From the NCBI GenBank assembly GCA_030602565.1, contig JAUVZL010000025.1:1-37100 (forward strand): a stretch of DNA of 37,100 bases, in the 5' to 3' direction. This document shows, in pieces, positions 16,523 to 23,502 of the stretch. The position numbers and the translations under genes are program-made. The stretch is from Candidatus Stahliibacteriota bacterium. GTDB taxonomy: Bacteria > Hydrothermota > Tepidihabitantia > SM23-42. The notes beneath the pieces were generated by a model. That model had not been told where the DNA came from and made no database searches. It was given only the letters and a program-made list of their open reading frames with translations. Within the stretch, counting starts at the first letter, position 1, and the number at the start of each line of letters is the position of its first letter.

Positions 16523-17496
16523 AAGATTTGTTGATTGTTTCTGCGTCACCCCATATCAGAGGTAGACTCGATATTTCATTGGCAATGAAGGCGGTTATCC
16601 TTGCCCTTTTGCCAGCCTGGGTGTTCAGCGTCTATATATTTGGCTGGCGCGCTTTGCTCATAACAGTCATGAGTATTGTCTCCTGCATGATTAGTGAAGC
16701 AGTTATGCAAAGGATGTTGGGAAAGAAGATTACCTTAGATGATGGCAGCGCAGCGCTCACTGGCATATTGCTAGCCTTTAATCTTCCACCTGGCGTACCG
16801 CTCTGGCTGCCAGTTGTCGGTAGCGTTTTTGCAATTGTTTTTGCCAAGCAGCTTTTCGGTGGTCTGGGTTACAATTTCATCAATCCAGCACTTGCTGGCC
16901 GCGCGTTCTTAATGACTTCGTGGCCGTCTTTTATGACCAAGGCGTGGCTGGTGCCTACGGGCAGTACCTTATCAGGTATTGATAGTATCACGAGCGCTAC
17001 GCCTTTAACCCTGCTTAAAAACCCGGCAAATTTCGGTCCGCCAGAAATCATTATTCAGCGACTCAATGAAATGTCAACGATAAAGAACCTTTTTATTGGC
17101 AAAGTTGGAGGGTGCCTAGGTGAAACATCAGCGCTCCTTTTGCTTATTGGCGGTTTATTCTTGATAATCGTCGGTATCGTGGACTATCGCATTGTTACGG
17201 GATATTTGGTGAGTTTTGGTGTGCTTGCGCTTATCCTGCCCACTAAGGCGAACTTACCATTCCATCTTTTCTCAGGTGGTTTATTTCTTGGTGCCTTTTT
17301 CATGGCAACTGATTGGGTAACTTCGCCGATAACCAAGAAAGGACGGTGGATCTTCGGCATTGGCTGCGGAGTCCTTACCGCAGTCATACGGATATGGGGA
17401 GGTTATCCTGAGGGTGTGTCTTATTCAATCCTTCTCATGAATGTGTTTACACCGGTAATTGATCGATTCACAAAAGAAAGGATTTTTGGTGGGTGA
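16519..17496 (+). CDS. rnfD: Rnf complex subunit D (membrane, covalent FMN)
   Basis: A 325-aa integral membrane subunit with about nine or ten hydrophobic helices. The covalent FMN attachment site is seen as DSITSATP (residues 155-162), in which the threonine of SAT normally carries the flavin. Its conserved GYNFINPALAGRAFL segment is the family signature shared with NqrB. The ATG overlaps the stop of rnfC by 4 bp, so translation is coupled. A 21-bp gap separates it from rnfG. Confidence 0.95.
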   Translation: MKDLLIVSASPHIRGRLDISLAMKAVILALLPAWVFSVYIFGWRALLITVMSIVSCMISEAVMQRMLGKKITLDDGSAALTGILLAFNLPPGVPLWLPVVGSVFAIVFAKQLFGGLGYNFINPALAGRAFLMTSWPSFMTKAWLVPTGSTLSGIDSITSATPLTLLKNPANFGPPEIIIQRLNEMSTIKNLFIGKVGGCLGETSALLLLIGGLFLIIVGIVDYRIVTGYLVSFGVLALILPTKANLPFHLFSGGLFLGAFFMATDWVTSPITKKGRWIFGIGCGVLTAVIRIWGGYPEGVSYSILLMNVFTPVIDRFTKERIFGG

Positions 17497-17517
17497 ACAG
17501 AAGAAGGGGGTGAAATC

Positions 17518-18414
17518 ATGACCAGTGCCAGATCCATAGTGGTAACACTTTTTATTGTTGCGCTCGTTTGTTCAGTCATTTTGTCTTTTGTATACTCGTA
17601 TACTGCACCGCGTATTGAAGAAACCCAAAAAGAATTGACCCTTGCCGGTCTAAAAGAAGTAATAATCGCTGAAATATTTACTCCAGTAGTACCAGATACC
17701 GTGTGGAAGGCTATTGACTCCACGCAAAATGTTGTGGGTATTGTTTTCCGCGTCTTTCCACAGGGCTATAGTGGTCCCATCCCACTTATGGTGGGTCTTG
17801 ATCTAGAAGGAAAAATCACTGGTATTAGGATTGCCAGTGCCGCTGAAGGACTCAAGGAGACACCGGGCTTAGGCGTCAAGATTATTGAGCTTGACTTTCG
17901 AGAGCAGTTTATTGGCAAAACCCTTGATAATGTTCTTCTAAAAAGGGATGGCGGCGAGATTGACGCGATAACTGCCGCAACAATCTCATCGCGCGCCGTG
18001 TGTAATGGGATAAAACAGGGTATTGAGCAATTCGCCAGTTACTTATGTCCACCACTTGACAAGCGTTGCGTGTTCCCTGATGCCCAAGACTTCATTGAGA
18101 TTATACCAGATACGCTCTGGTATGCACTCGGGGAGAGCGATACTATCGGTATTGTTTTTATCGCAACAACCCAGGGATATGCGGACCAGATTGAATTTAT
18201 TGTTGGCGTAACCATGAAAGGACAAATAACCGGCGTTGAAATACTCTATTCAAACGAGACCCCGGGTATTGGTGAGGTTATAAGAAGTAAGGAATTTCTT
18301 GATTCTTTCAAAGAGAAAATACCTGATGCGATAACCGGCGCAACAGTTTCTTCTAAGGCATTGATCAATGGCGTAAAAGAAAAAGTCGAATGCTATAAGG
18401 ATTATCTAAAATGA
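17518..18414 (+). CDS. rnfG: Rnf complex subunit G with duplicated FMN-binding domain
   Basis: RnfG is a single-helix subunit with a covalent FMN domain on the outer face of the membrane. Here the N-terminal helix (about residues 5-27) is followed by two FMN-binding domains in a row, making 298 aa against the usual ~180-220. Copy one spans about 60-175 with DAITAAT at 149-155; copy two spans about 200-295 with DAITGAT at 270-276. The two copies share phrases such as GIVF...TQGY / FPQGY and GKITGIRI / GQITGVEI. Copy two has the canonical TGAT flavinylation motif and copy one has TAAT. GGGGGTG serves as ribosome binding site. The last 4 bp overlap rnfE. Confidence 0.9.
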   Translation: MTSARSIVVTLFIVALVCSVILSFVYSYTAPRIEETQKELTLAGLKEVIIAEIFTPVVPDTVWKAIDSTQNVVGIVFRVFPQGYSGPIPLMVGLDLEGKITGIRIASAAEGLKETPGLGVKIIELDFREQFIGKTLDNVLLKRDGGEIDAITAATISSRAVCNGIKQGIEQFASYLCPPLDKRCVFPDAQDFIEIIPDTLWYALGESDTIGIVFIATTQGYADQIEFIVGVTMKGQITGVEILYSNETPGIGEVIRSKEFLDSFKEKIPDAITGATVSSKALINGVKEKVECYKDYLK

Positions 18415-19013
18415 AGAAGTCGCAAATTTTCACCCGCGGTTTGATCAAAGAAAACGCTGTTCTCGTTCTGATGATTGGTTTATGCCCGGCACTGGCAGTA
18501 TCTGGCACGGTGCGTGATGCGTTTGGCATGGGACTTGCTGCTACCTTCGTACTCCTTTTTTCTAATATAATAATTTCGATTATGAGAAAGAGGATACCGA
18601 ATGAGGTAAGGATACCGATCTTCATTTTAATTATATCAACTTTTGTAACGATAATTGACTATTTTATGCAGGCATTCCAACCAAGTCTGTATCGTGCCCT
18701 GGGTGTTTTTGTGCCGCTCATTGTAGTCAACTGTATGATCTTGGGTAGGGCTGAGGCTTATGCTTCAAAAAATTCAGTAATTAATTCAGCACTTGATGGC
18801 CTTGGGGTTGGTTTGGGGTTCACCCTTGCACTGACGGTCATGGGTGCGATAAGAGAAATTCTTGGTAACGGTACTTTTTTGGGTATGGCAATATTTGGTG
18901 AAGGGTTTAAGAATGCGCCGGTTATCTTCATGATACTTCCACCTGGCGCGTTCCTTGTTATTGGTGTCATGAAGGCATTAATAAACAAATATGTCAAAAA
19001 GGAGACACAATGA
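18411..19013 (+). CDS. rnfE: Rnf complex subunit E (membrane)
   Basis: A 200-aa polytopic membrane subunit of the NqrD/RnfE family with about six helices. Family marks include RGLIKENAVLVLMIGLCPALA near the N-terminus and the VNCMILGRAEAYA loop. RnfE and RnfA form an inverted pair that carries an intramembrane [2Fe-2S] centre in the well-studied homologues. Start and stop overlap both neighbours by 4 bp. Confidence 0.95.
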   Translation: MKKSQIFTRGLIKENAVLVLMIGLCPALAVSGTVRDAFGMGLAATFVLLFSNIIISIMRKRIPNEVRIPIFILIISTFVTIIDYFMQAFQPSLYRALGVFVPLIVVNCMILGRAEAYASKNSVINSALDGLGVGLGFTLALTVMGAIREILGNGTFLGMAIFGEGFKNAPVIFMILPPGAFLVIGVMKALINKYVKKETQ

Positions 19014-19594
19014 AAGATCCTGCTTTGATATTTCTTGGTGCTTTCCTGGTCAATAATATCATACTGATGCGTTTTCTTGGCTTATGTCCGTTCTTTGGTG
19101 TTTCTACTGCTGTGGAAACTGCTACTGGTATGGGTATGGCAGTAATATTTGTTATGACCCTTGCTTCATGGATCACCTGGATAGTTTTCAATGTGGTTCT
19201 TTTGCCATTCAATTTAGTATTTTTAAGAACTGCAGTATTTATTTTAACGATCGCTTCACTGGTTCAATTGGTCGAGATGTTTTTAAAGAAATACTACAGA
19301 ACATTATATAATGCAATGGGTATATATCTTCCATTGATTACTACAAACTGTGCAATTCTCGGTATTACTTTCTTGGCTATCGACAATAAGTTTAATTTTT
19401 TAGACAGCACGATTTTTTCCATCGGTACAGGTCTTGGATTTATGGTCGTTATGATTACATTTGCCGCAATCAAGGAGCGGCTCGATCTTGCACCGATAAA
19501 CCCTTCAATAAAAGGTTACCCAATCTCATTTATTGCTGCAGGTTTGATGGCGCTTGCCTTTTTAGGCTTTTCCGGCCTCTTCGGCTTAACCTAA
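19010..19594 (+). CDS. rnfA: Rnf complex subunit A (membrane)
   Basis: A 194-aa polytopic membrane subunit of the NqrE/RnfA family; the typical start segment NNIILMRFLGLCPFFGVST and the loop TTNCAILG are intact. It partners RnfE in the membrane. AGGAGAC precedes the ATG. In the common gene order rnfB comes next, but here the operon stops and a field of palindromic repeats begins within 35 bp, so rnfB must be elsewhere or lost. Confidence 0.95.
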   Translation: MKDPALIFLGAFLVNNIILMRFLGLCPFFGVSTAVETATGMGMAVIFVMTLASWITWIVFNVVLLPFNLVFLRTAVFILTIASLVQLVEMFLKKYYRTLYNAMGIYLPLITTNCAILGITFLAIDNKFNFLDSTIFSIGTGLGFMVVMITFAAIKERLDLAPINPSIKGYPISFIAAGLMALAFLGFSGLFGLT

Positions 19595-19628
19595 TACATA
19601 TATAATTCTTCTCTTCCTTGAAGGAAAG

Positions 19629-19808
19629 GTAGCGGTCGCATTCATGCGACGATTTGTTTGATGAACCCCGCTTATCTGCGATGGGCGTGGGTAAATCAAA
19701 CCACTACGCATTGGGGGATTAGTATGGTTGTAGCGGTCGCATTTATGCGACGGTTTGTTTGATGAACCCCGCTTATCTGCGATGGGCGTGGGTAAATCAA
19801 ACCGGCTA
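19629..19808. repeat. Tandem pair of REP/BIME units
   Basis: Two nearly identical units, 19629-19708 and 19730-19808, 101 bp apart. Each begins GTAGCGG, continues with the palindrome GTCGCATnnATGCGAC, then a larger hairpin closed by GTTTGAT/ATCAAAC around a conserved core, and ends with a CTAC-type sequence (CACTAC or GGCTAC), the inverse of GTAG. This is the usual layout of REP pairs mobilised by a RAYT transposase, and a RAYT gene lies at 23011-23460. Confidence 0.75.
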
Positions 19809-19835
19809 CAACTTCGGACCAGGTCATTTGTACTG

Positions 19836-19851
19836 GTCGCATTTATGCGAC
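19836..19851. repeat. REP hairpin
   Basis: GTCGCATTTATGCGAC, the same 16-bp palindrome as in the tandem pair, here as a single copy directly next to methylase tail 1. The GTAG box has decayed to GTAC. Confidence 0.65.
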
Positions 19852-19871
19852 AATCATTCGAGGGCATCAGT

Positions 19872-20136
19872 GATTTCCTTCTATTACCTTCCTCTCCTTC
19901 TCCGTAATCCCATATATTACTGGGGTCATTAAATAGCTTAATTTGATAGTTCCCTGTAGCCTGATGCAGGGTTTCCTATGTCATTCCCTGGCTCGACCAG
20001 GGAATCCAGAAAAATAAAGAATATACAGAAACCTGGATTCCGCATCAAGTGCGGAATGACAACATACATTCGGCAGTATCCGATTAAACTATTTAGGGCT
20101 CTGAGTAATAACTTATAAACCAAATCATCAATCTTA
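19872..20136 (-). pseudogene. Methylase 3'-end fragment, tail 1 (interrupted)
   Basis: Two pieces read in the same direction encode the C-terminus of an R-M protein. 20136-20111 gives KIDDLVYKL and 19914-19872 gives YGITEKERKVIEGNH followed by a stop. Between them lies a ~196-bp element with inverted ends (19915-20110). The first piece overlaps the stop codon of the PIN gene at 20134, so the cargo gene runs directly into the tail. It matches the end of the full-length gene at 33431-36709. Confidence 0.7.
19915..20110. mobile_element. Small element with inverted ends inside methylase tail 1
   Basis: Ends 19915-19942 and 20083-20110 form an imperfect inverted repeat: TATTACT outermost, then TAAATAGCTTAAT matching TAAATAGTTTAAT (12 of 13). 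Inside are two hairpins, CATTCCCTGG/CCAGGGAATC and GGATTCCGC/GCGGAATGAC. It separates two parts of a coding fragment that are continuous elsewhere, which shows that it was inserted. No coding capacity is seen. Confidence 0.55.
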
Positions 20137-20628
20137 CCCAATTCTTTGTATCGCGTCTGCTTTCCAATGCTGCATTGCTTTTTCAGTCAATTTATATGGC
20201 AGCTTGCAGGATTTTACTCCTTCGAGGCATTTTTCAAAAGACACGACTTGGGACATGACGTCATAGAGATGTGCTGCTGCAATTGCAGCCTTATCTGCGG
20301 TACAAAAATACAATTTCTGATATTCGGGCTTTAATAATGCAGCAATTGATTCAGCCTCACCTGCCTGTATGTCGAGTCTATTCTCACACGCCTTCTTTAT
20401 TGCTGTTTGAATCTCCTCAATCGGCATTGAAATTTTAATTATTTTCCCACTGGCTATGTCTTTTTTGAGATCTAAATAATGTTTCACCTGTAAGTCATCT
20501 TTAAAATATTGCGCTTCTTTCAAGACAATAGAAGCAAAATGTATTCTATAATGTGACTTTAGAATCTTCCATATTCCTAAATTGTGGGCATCAATTATGA
20601 TGACAGCGTCACACAAGAGTAATTTCAA
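20134..20628 (-). CDS. PIN-like toxin-type protein, partner of the XRE-ImmA gene
   Basis: A protein of about 160 aa with a PIN-like acidic pattern: CDAVIIIDAH at the start, AGEAESIAALL in the middle and CTADKAAIAAAHLY towards the end. PIN proteins are metal-dependent RNases, often toxins. It overlaps the preceding XRE-ImmA gene by 20 bp on the same strand, the usual layout of a toxin-antitoxin or regulator-effector pair. The start is uncertain: the longest frame uses TTG at 20628, and TTG at 20616 or GTG at 20613 would also keep the first acidic residue. Its stop codon lies within methylase tail 1. Confidence 0.65.
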   Translation of the reverse strand: MKLLLCDAVIIIDAHNLGIWKILKSHYRIHFASIVLKEAQYFKDDLQVKHYLDLKKDIASGKIIKISMPIEEIQTAIKKACENRLDIQAGEAESIAALLKPEYQKLYFCTADKAAIAAAHLYDVMSQVVSFEKCLEGVKSCKLPYKLTEKAMQHWKADAIQRIG

Positions 20629-21724
20629 TATCAGATTCTTCCCTCAAAACCAGACCAATATTCGCAAAAACATCTTCTAATTTACTGACCGGTATTTCAA
20701 GATATTCAGCAGCCCGCATTTGCGACATTTGACCTTGATTGACCGCCTCAAAAACCATACACACATATTTTTGTGAGATATGTGGGATGTCCCTGCTTTC
20801 TTTTTTCCTGAGATCCTTATCGTATTCTTTTATATCTCCTGAATCCAAAATTTCCTTAGCCAGACTCTTCTTTAATCTTCTGATATTGACGAGCCGCCAG
20901 AGCAAAGCAGATAATGATACACCAAAATCATACGCCATAGCAATTAAGCTGGCGATGCCGATTTTCTCTTTTTTCCGTCTCACATCGATTTCTTTATCGA
21001 GTGCATTTTTTGGCAATAAAATTGCTGAAGCAAAGGCATTTGCACATTTTTCAAATAAATTTGTTTCATTCTCTCCGCATTTATCAGAAATAGATTTCTT
21101 GTATATGATATGGAATAATTCGTGGGCAATATCAAATCTTTGACGCCAGGGTGCATCGCTGTAATTCACGCATATCGCTGCGTTACCATTGGCAATAAGC
21201 GATATCGCGGATGCGCCTTCAGGTAAGGGTAAATAGAAAATTGGTAAATTATACTCATTCTCCAGAATAGATGACAAGGATAATGCGGGTCTGTCACCAA
21301 GTTTCAATAATCCAGAATAGGTATCACCGAGGCTATCCGCATTTTTAAGGTTCATATCATTAATAGGTTGTACAGGTAGATTGAGGTTAGAGGTGGATAG
21401 ATCTAAGATTTTAATGAGATGTATATACCGTTCGAAAAACATGGTAAATTGAGCTTGAGCAGATTTATCCTCAGGTGGATTGGGATCTGACCGCCAGAAA
21501 ATTCTCATTTTACTTGGTTTCGGCTCATCCAGAAGAAAAAGGTTGATGTCAAATGAATATGCCTTTGCAAGCGAAACCAATTCCTCCGCTTTAACACTCC
21601 TCGTTCCCTTCTCGATTTTACTTAGTGTCTGAAAATTCCGAAAACCCGCCAATTTTGCCGCTTGTTCCAAAGTCAACTCCCTTGATATCCTCAAATCCCT
21701 CAATTTCTTGGCAATGCTCCCCAT
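20609..21724 (-). CDS. XRE HTH plus ImmA/IrrE metallopeptidase regulator
   Basis: A 371-aa protein with an N-terminal helix-turn-helix (about 5-60; LTLEQAAKLAGFRNFQTLSKIEKG) and a central ImmA/IrrE (COG2856-type) zinc peptidase with FDIAHELFH (HExxH at 201-205). The C-terminal ~100 residues contain a further helical segment (ISQKYVCMVFEAVNQGQMSQMRAAEYLEIP) typical of these regulators. Such proteins act as repressors or antitoxins, sometimes cleaving a partner repressor. The upstream region has a consensus promoter overlapped by a perfect 8-bp inverted repeat, which suggests self-repression. AGGAGG precedes the ATG. It probably controls the overlapping PIN gene. Confidence 0.85.
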   Translation of the reverse strand: MGSIAKKLRDLRISRELTLEQAAKLAGFRNFQTLSKIEKGTRSVKAEELVSLAKAYSFDINLFLLDEPKPSKMRIFWRSDPNPPEDKSAQAQFTMFFERYIHLIKILDLSTSNLNLPVQPINDMNLKNADSLGDTYSGLLKLGDRPALSLSSILENEYNLPIFYLPLPEGASAISLIANGNAAICVNYSDAPWRQRFDIAHELFHIIYKKSISDKCGENETNLFEKCANAFASAILLPKNALDKEIDVRRKKEKIGIASLIAMAYDFGVSLSALLWRLVNIRRLKKSLAKEILDSGDIKEYDKDLRKKESRDIPHISQKYVCMVFEAVNQGQMSQMRAAEYLEIPVSKLEDVFANIGLVLREESDIEITLV

Positions 21725-21747
21725 CTTAGCCTCCTTTTCTTTTATTA

Positions 21748-21791
21748 ATTATAATAACAATTAGAGAAAAGTCAAGTAGTAAATTCTCTAA
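21748..21791 (-). promoter_or_regulatory. Promoter and operator of the XRE-ImmA/PIN pair
   Basis: Minus strand TTGACT (21775-21770) and TATAAT (21753-21748), 16-bp spacer. A perfect inverted repeat, TTAGAGAA at 21761-21768 and TTCTCTAA at 21784-21791, brackets the -35 box. This is a likely binding site for the XRE domain. Confidence 0.65.
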
Positions 21792-21839
21792 AATCGGGAA
21801 AAAAACATTATGAGGATAGAAGTATTACTGTTCGAGCCT

Positions 21840-21940
21840 GCCCCGTGAAATACGATACTATATATTCGCAGCAAATTATTTTTTTTGTTTAAGACCGTGT
21901 CTTTTCATACCACAAATACGTTACTATTATTTCACAGGGC
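21840..21940. mobile_element. ACCCCGT-family element, 101 bp, copy A
   Basis: Inverted ends GCCCCGTGAAATA (21840-21852) and TATTTCACAGGGC (21928-21940), one mismatch. The interior is AT-rich and non-coding. It is almost identical to the element at 23786-23887, and both share the same flanks (TTCGAGCCT on the left, GAGTCGAGAACC on the right). Confidence 0.7.
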
Positions 21941-21960
21941 GAGTCGAGAACCCGTATCTG

Positions 21961-21996
21961 TCATTGCGATCCGCCTTAGGCGGAGAAGCAATCTCA
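21961..21996. repeat. Palindromic repeat CCGCCTTAGGCGG, copy 1
   Basis: A 36-bp repeat built around CCGCCTTAGGCGG with TTGC/GCAA shoulders. A second copy lies at 36821-36856, at the other end of the island. It directly follows element copy A here and a REP hairpin there. Confidence 0.65.
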
Positions 21997-22038
21997 CAAA
22001 TAGCATTTACTCTTCGAGCCTGTCGAGAAGTTCCTTAG

Positions 22039-22110
22039 GTCGCACTCATGCGACGATTTAACCGCTACAGATTTAGGATAGTATGGTTGTAGTGGTCGCA
22101 TTCATGCGAC
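22039..22110. repeat. Two REP hairpins
   Basis: GTCGCACTCATGCGAC at 22039-22054 and GTCGCATTCATGCGAC at 22095-22110, the latter preceded by GTAG (22089-22092). CCGCTAC between them is the inverted partner box. The second hairpin abuts methylase tail 2, just as another REP abuts tail 1. Confidence 0.65.
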
Positions 22111-22123
22111 AATCATGCGAGGA

Positions 22124-22214
22124 CATCAGTAATTTCCTTCAATTACCTCCCTCTCTTCCTCCGTAATCCCATACAATCTATACATAATCTCATTAATTTT
22201 CTTAAATGGACTTA
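22124..22214 (-). pseudogene. Methylase 3'-end fragment, tail 2
   Basis: Reads KKINEIMYRLYGITEEEREVIEGNY and a stop, a variant of the R-M C-terminus. It begins within about 10 bp of the stop codon of the DUF4160 gene. The flank after the stop codon matches that of tail 1 for roughly 25 bp and then enters a REP hairpin, so the two tails share a common origin beyond the coding part. Confidence 0.7.
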
Positions 22215-22219
22215 AAATC

Positions 22220-22480
22220 CTATTTCAAAGGCTTTATTTTATCAAGTTTCTGGTGGTTCATTGCCTGCTGCCAAACTTTTCTCAACTCCTCTTGATGAAT
22301 AGTCGCCCATTCGATAGCAAGCCCTAGTGCTCTTGGTGAAAGATGCCCAGCTAAAACTGCTAAAGTATCTATTGCGATTAGAGTTTCTTCGTCGCCATAA
22401 ACGGCATGAAAATGAGGTGGTTGATGTTCTCGGTAAAATATGTAAATAATGATGCCATAAAATCTGCTTATCTCAGGCAT
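22220..22480 (-). CDS. DUF4160 family protein
   Basis: An 86-aa protein recognised by ISRFYGIIIYIFYREHQPPHFHAVYGDEE, the DUF4160 signature, followed by the usual helical segment around LSPRALGLAIEWATIHQEEL. The molecular function is unknown. Members are usually paired with DUF2442 proteins, as here, and have been considered toxin-antitoxin-like. It follows the DUF2442 gene after 20 bp. Methylase tail 2 begins right after its stop codon. Confidence 0.85.
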   Translation of the reverse strand: MPEISRFYGIIIYIFYREHQPPHFHAVYGDEETLIAIDTLAVLAGHLSPRALGLAIEWATIHQEELRKVWQQAMNHQKLDKIKPLK

Positions 22481-22500
22481 TTATTGTCTTCTCTGCAGCA

Positions 22501-22782
22501 TTATACACTACTATGGATTTTTGCTTTCAATAATGAATTAATGTCTTTTCCTGTTATTTCTGCATACAATGAATCTGGGCATAAATCAATTCCCCCTGGC
22601 CAGGCAATCGTATGGCTTTCTTTATCCACATAAACTGAGTTGAAATATTTTTTATCAGACCATTTAGAAAAAATGCCCTTCCCGACTAAATCAGTTAAAT
22701 CAGCAGTACCCTCAATGCCATCGCTGAACTTTATCCAAACTTTATAATCGGACATTGTTTTAACTGCCACAATATGGTGCAT
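22501..22782 (-). CDS. DUF2442 family protein
   Basis: A 93-aa protein with the DUF2442 pattern: YKVWIKFSDGIEGTADLTDLVGKGIF, then a spacer and HTIAWPGGIDLCPDSLYAEITG. Family members are small two-part alpha/beta proteins of unknown function found with DUF4160 partners. It is the first gene of a two-gene operon with its own promoter and an AAGGGGGAA ribosome binding site. Function as antitoxin or regulator is only a possibility. Confidence 0.85.
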   Translation of the reverse strand: MHHIVAVKTMSDYKVWIKFSDGIEGTADLTDLVGKGIFSKWSDKKYFNSVYVDKESHTIAWPGGIDLCPDSLYAEITGKDINSLLKAKIHSSV

Positions 22783-22803
22783 AAATTCCCCCTTTATATT
22801 TCA

Positions 22804-22831
22804 ATTATAATTTAAAAGTTCTTTATGTCAA
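22804..22831 (-). promoter_or_regulatory. Promoter of the DUF2442/DUF4160 operon
   Basis: Minus strand TTGACA (22831-22826) and TATAAT (22809-22804), both consensus, 16-bp spacer. The leader is about 15 nt and includes a Shine-Dalgarno, so this operon is not leaderless. Confidence 0.7.
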
Positions 22832-22884
22832 GGCTAGAATTTAAAAAACTTATACACAAATAGGAACGCTACCGATTTTTTTCA

Positions 22885-22972
22885 ACCCCCTTAGCAATCT
22901 CTCACGAGCATCAGTGATCGTATTCTGAAAAAAACTTAAACATCCTGGTCTTTCAGGAATTTCTAATGGGGT
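22885..22972. mobile_element. ACCCC-TTAG-ended element, 88 bp
   Basis: The left end ACCCCCTTAGCAAT and the right end ATTTCTAATGGGGT form an imperfect inverted repeat. The ends match those of the element inserted in methylase tail 7 (31216-31299). No coding capacity. It lies in the intergenic region between the DUF2442 promoter and the RAYT gene, where nothing else is seen. Confidence 0.5.
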
Positions 22973-23010
22973 GAATTTGTTCTTTTGTAATCACGAATTG
23001 CCTTGTTTGT

Positions 23011-23460
23011 TCATCCATTTGTAGCGGTCGCATTTATGCGACAATAGATAGTTCTTAAATCTAATCTTTCTTTCTCCGGATTTTCTTGAATATATTTTCT
23101 TATTTCATACAACGCCCGTTCATTTCTTATGATGTGTTCATAATAATTCCATTCCCAAAATGGTTTACAACCTGTGGTTCTTGTTACGAGTGCTTTATAT
23201 GCCCTAACGATTTCACTAACCGACACGTTAGCATTGCTGAGGATAAATATCGCATGCAAGTGGTCAGGCGTAAAACTGTAAAAATCAAGTTTAACGCCGG
23301 TAAATCGTGACGGCAGATTCTGAAGAATCAATTCAGCCTCTTTTCTGTATTGTTCTAATAAAGGTTTCCTGCGTGCGGTGCAGATAGTGATGAAATAATA
23401 CCCATTGGTTTTGTAATTGTAATTTTTTAGTCTTGTAGATTTACGCCACTTCATATACAT
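23011..23460 (-). CDS. REP-associated tyrosine transposase (RAYT, IS200-like)
   Basis: A 149-aa Y1 transposase that would cut and join single-stranded REP hairpins. The HUH motif is HLHAIFIL at about 67-74, the N-terminal signature is YYFITICTARRKPLL, and the likely catalytic tyrosine is in YEIRKYIQENPE near residue 121-123. The length is typical. It lies inside a REP pair: a GTAG-led hairpin at 23021-23042 and the inverted CCGCTAC box at 23476-23482. The hairpin overlaps the last dozen codons, so the gene ends with residues encoded by the REP sequence itself. It is probably responsible for spreading the REP hairpins of this window. Confidence 0.9.
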   Translation of the reverse strand: MYMKWRKSTRLKNYNYKTNGYYFITICTARRKPLLEQYRKEAELILQNLPSRFTGVKLDFYSFTPDHLHAIFILSNANVSVSEIVRAYKALVTRTTGCKPFWEWNYYEHIIRNERALYEIRKYIQENPEKERLDLRTIYCRINATATNG

Positions 23461-23482
23461 GTTTGATAAATCAAACCGCTAC
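23021..23482. mobile_element. REP element carrying its own transposase (REPtron-like)
   Basis: Bounded by GTAG plus the GTCGCATTTATGCGAC palindrome on the left (23021-23042) and by GTTTGATAAATCAAAC plus CGCTAC on the right (about 23461-23482). These are the same end structures as in the transposase-less units at 19629-19808. The RAYT gene replaces the central core. Confidence 0.65.
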
Positions 23483-23502
23483 AATTTCGGACCAGATCAT
23501 CT

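Noticed and set aside
19629-19808. Possible CRISPR array (repeats with regular 101-bp spacing)
   Set aside because: Only two units, the repeated part is about 80 bp with internal hairpins, and the sequence between units is short. It fits a REP pair and no cas gene is present.
19586-19867. 93-codon minus-strand frame after rnfA
   Set aside because: It consists entirely of REP hairpins and their spacers; the predicted peptide has no protein-like pattern beyond repeat translation.
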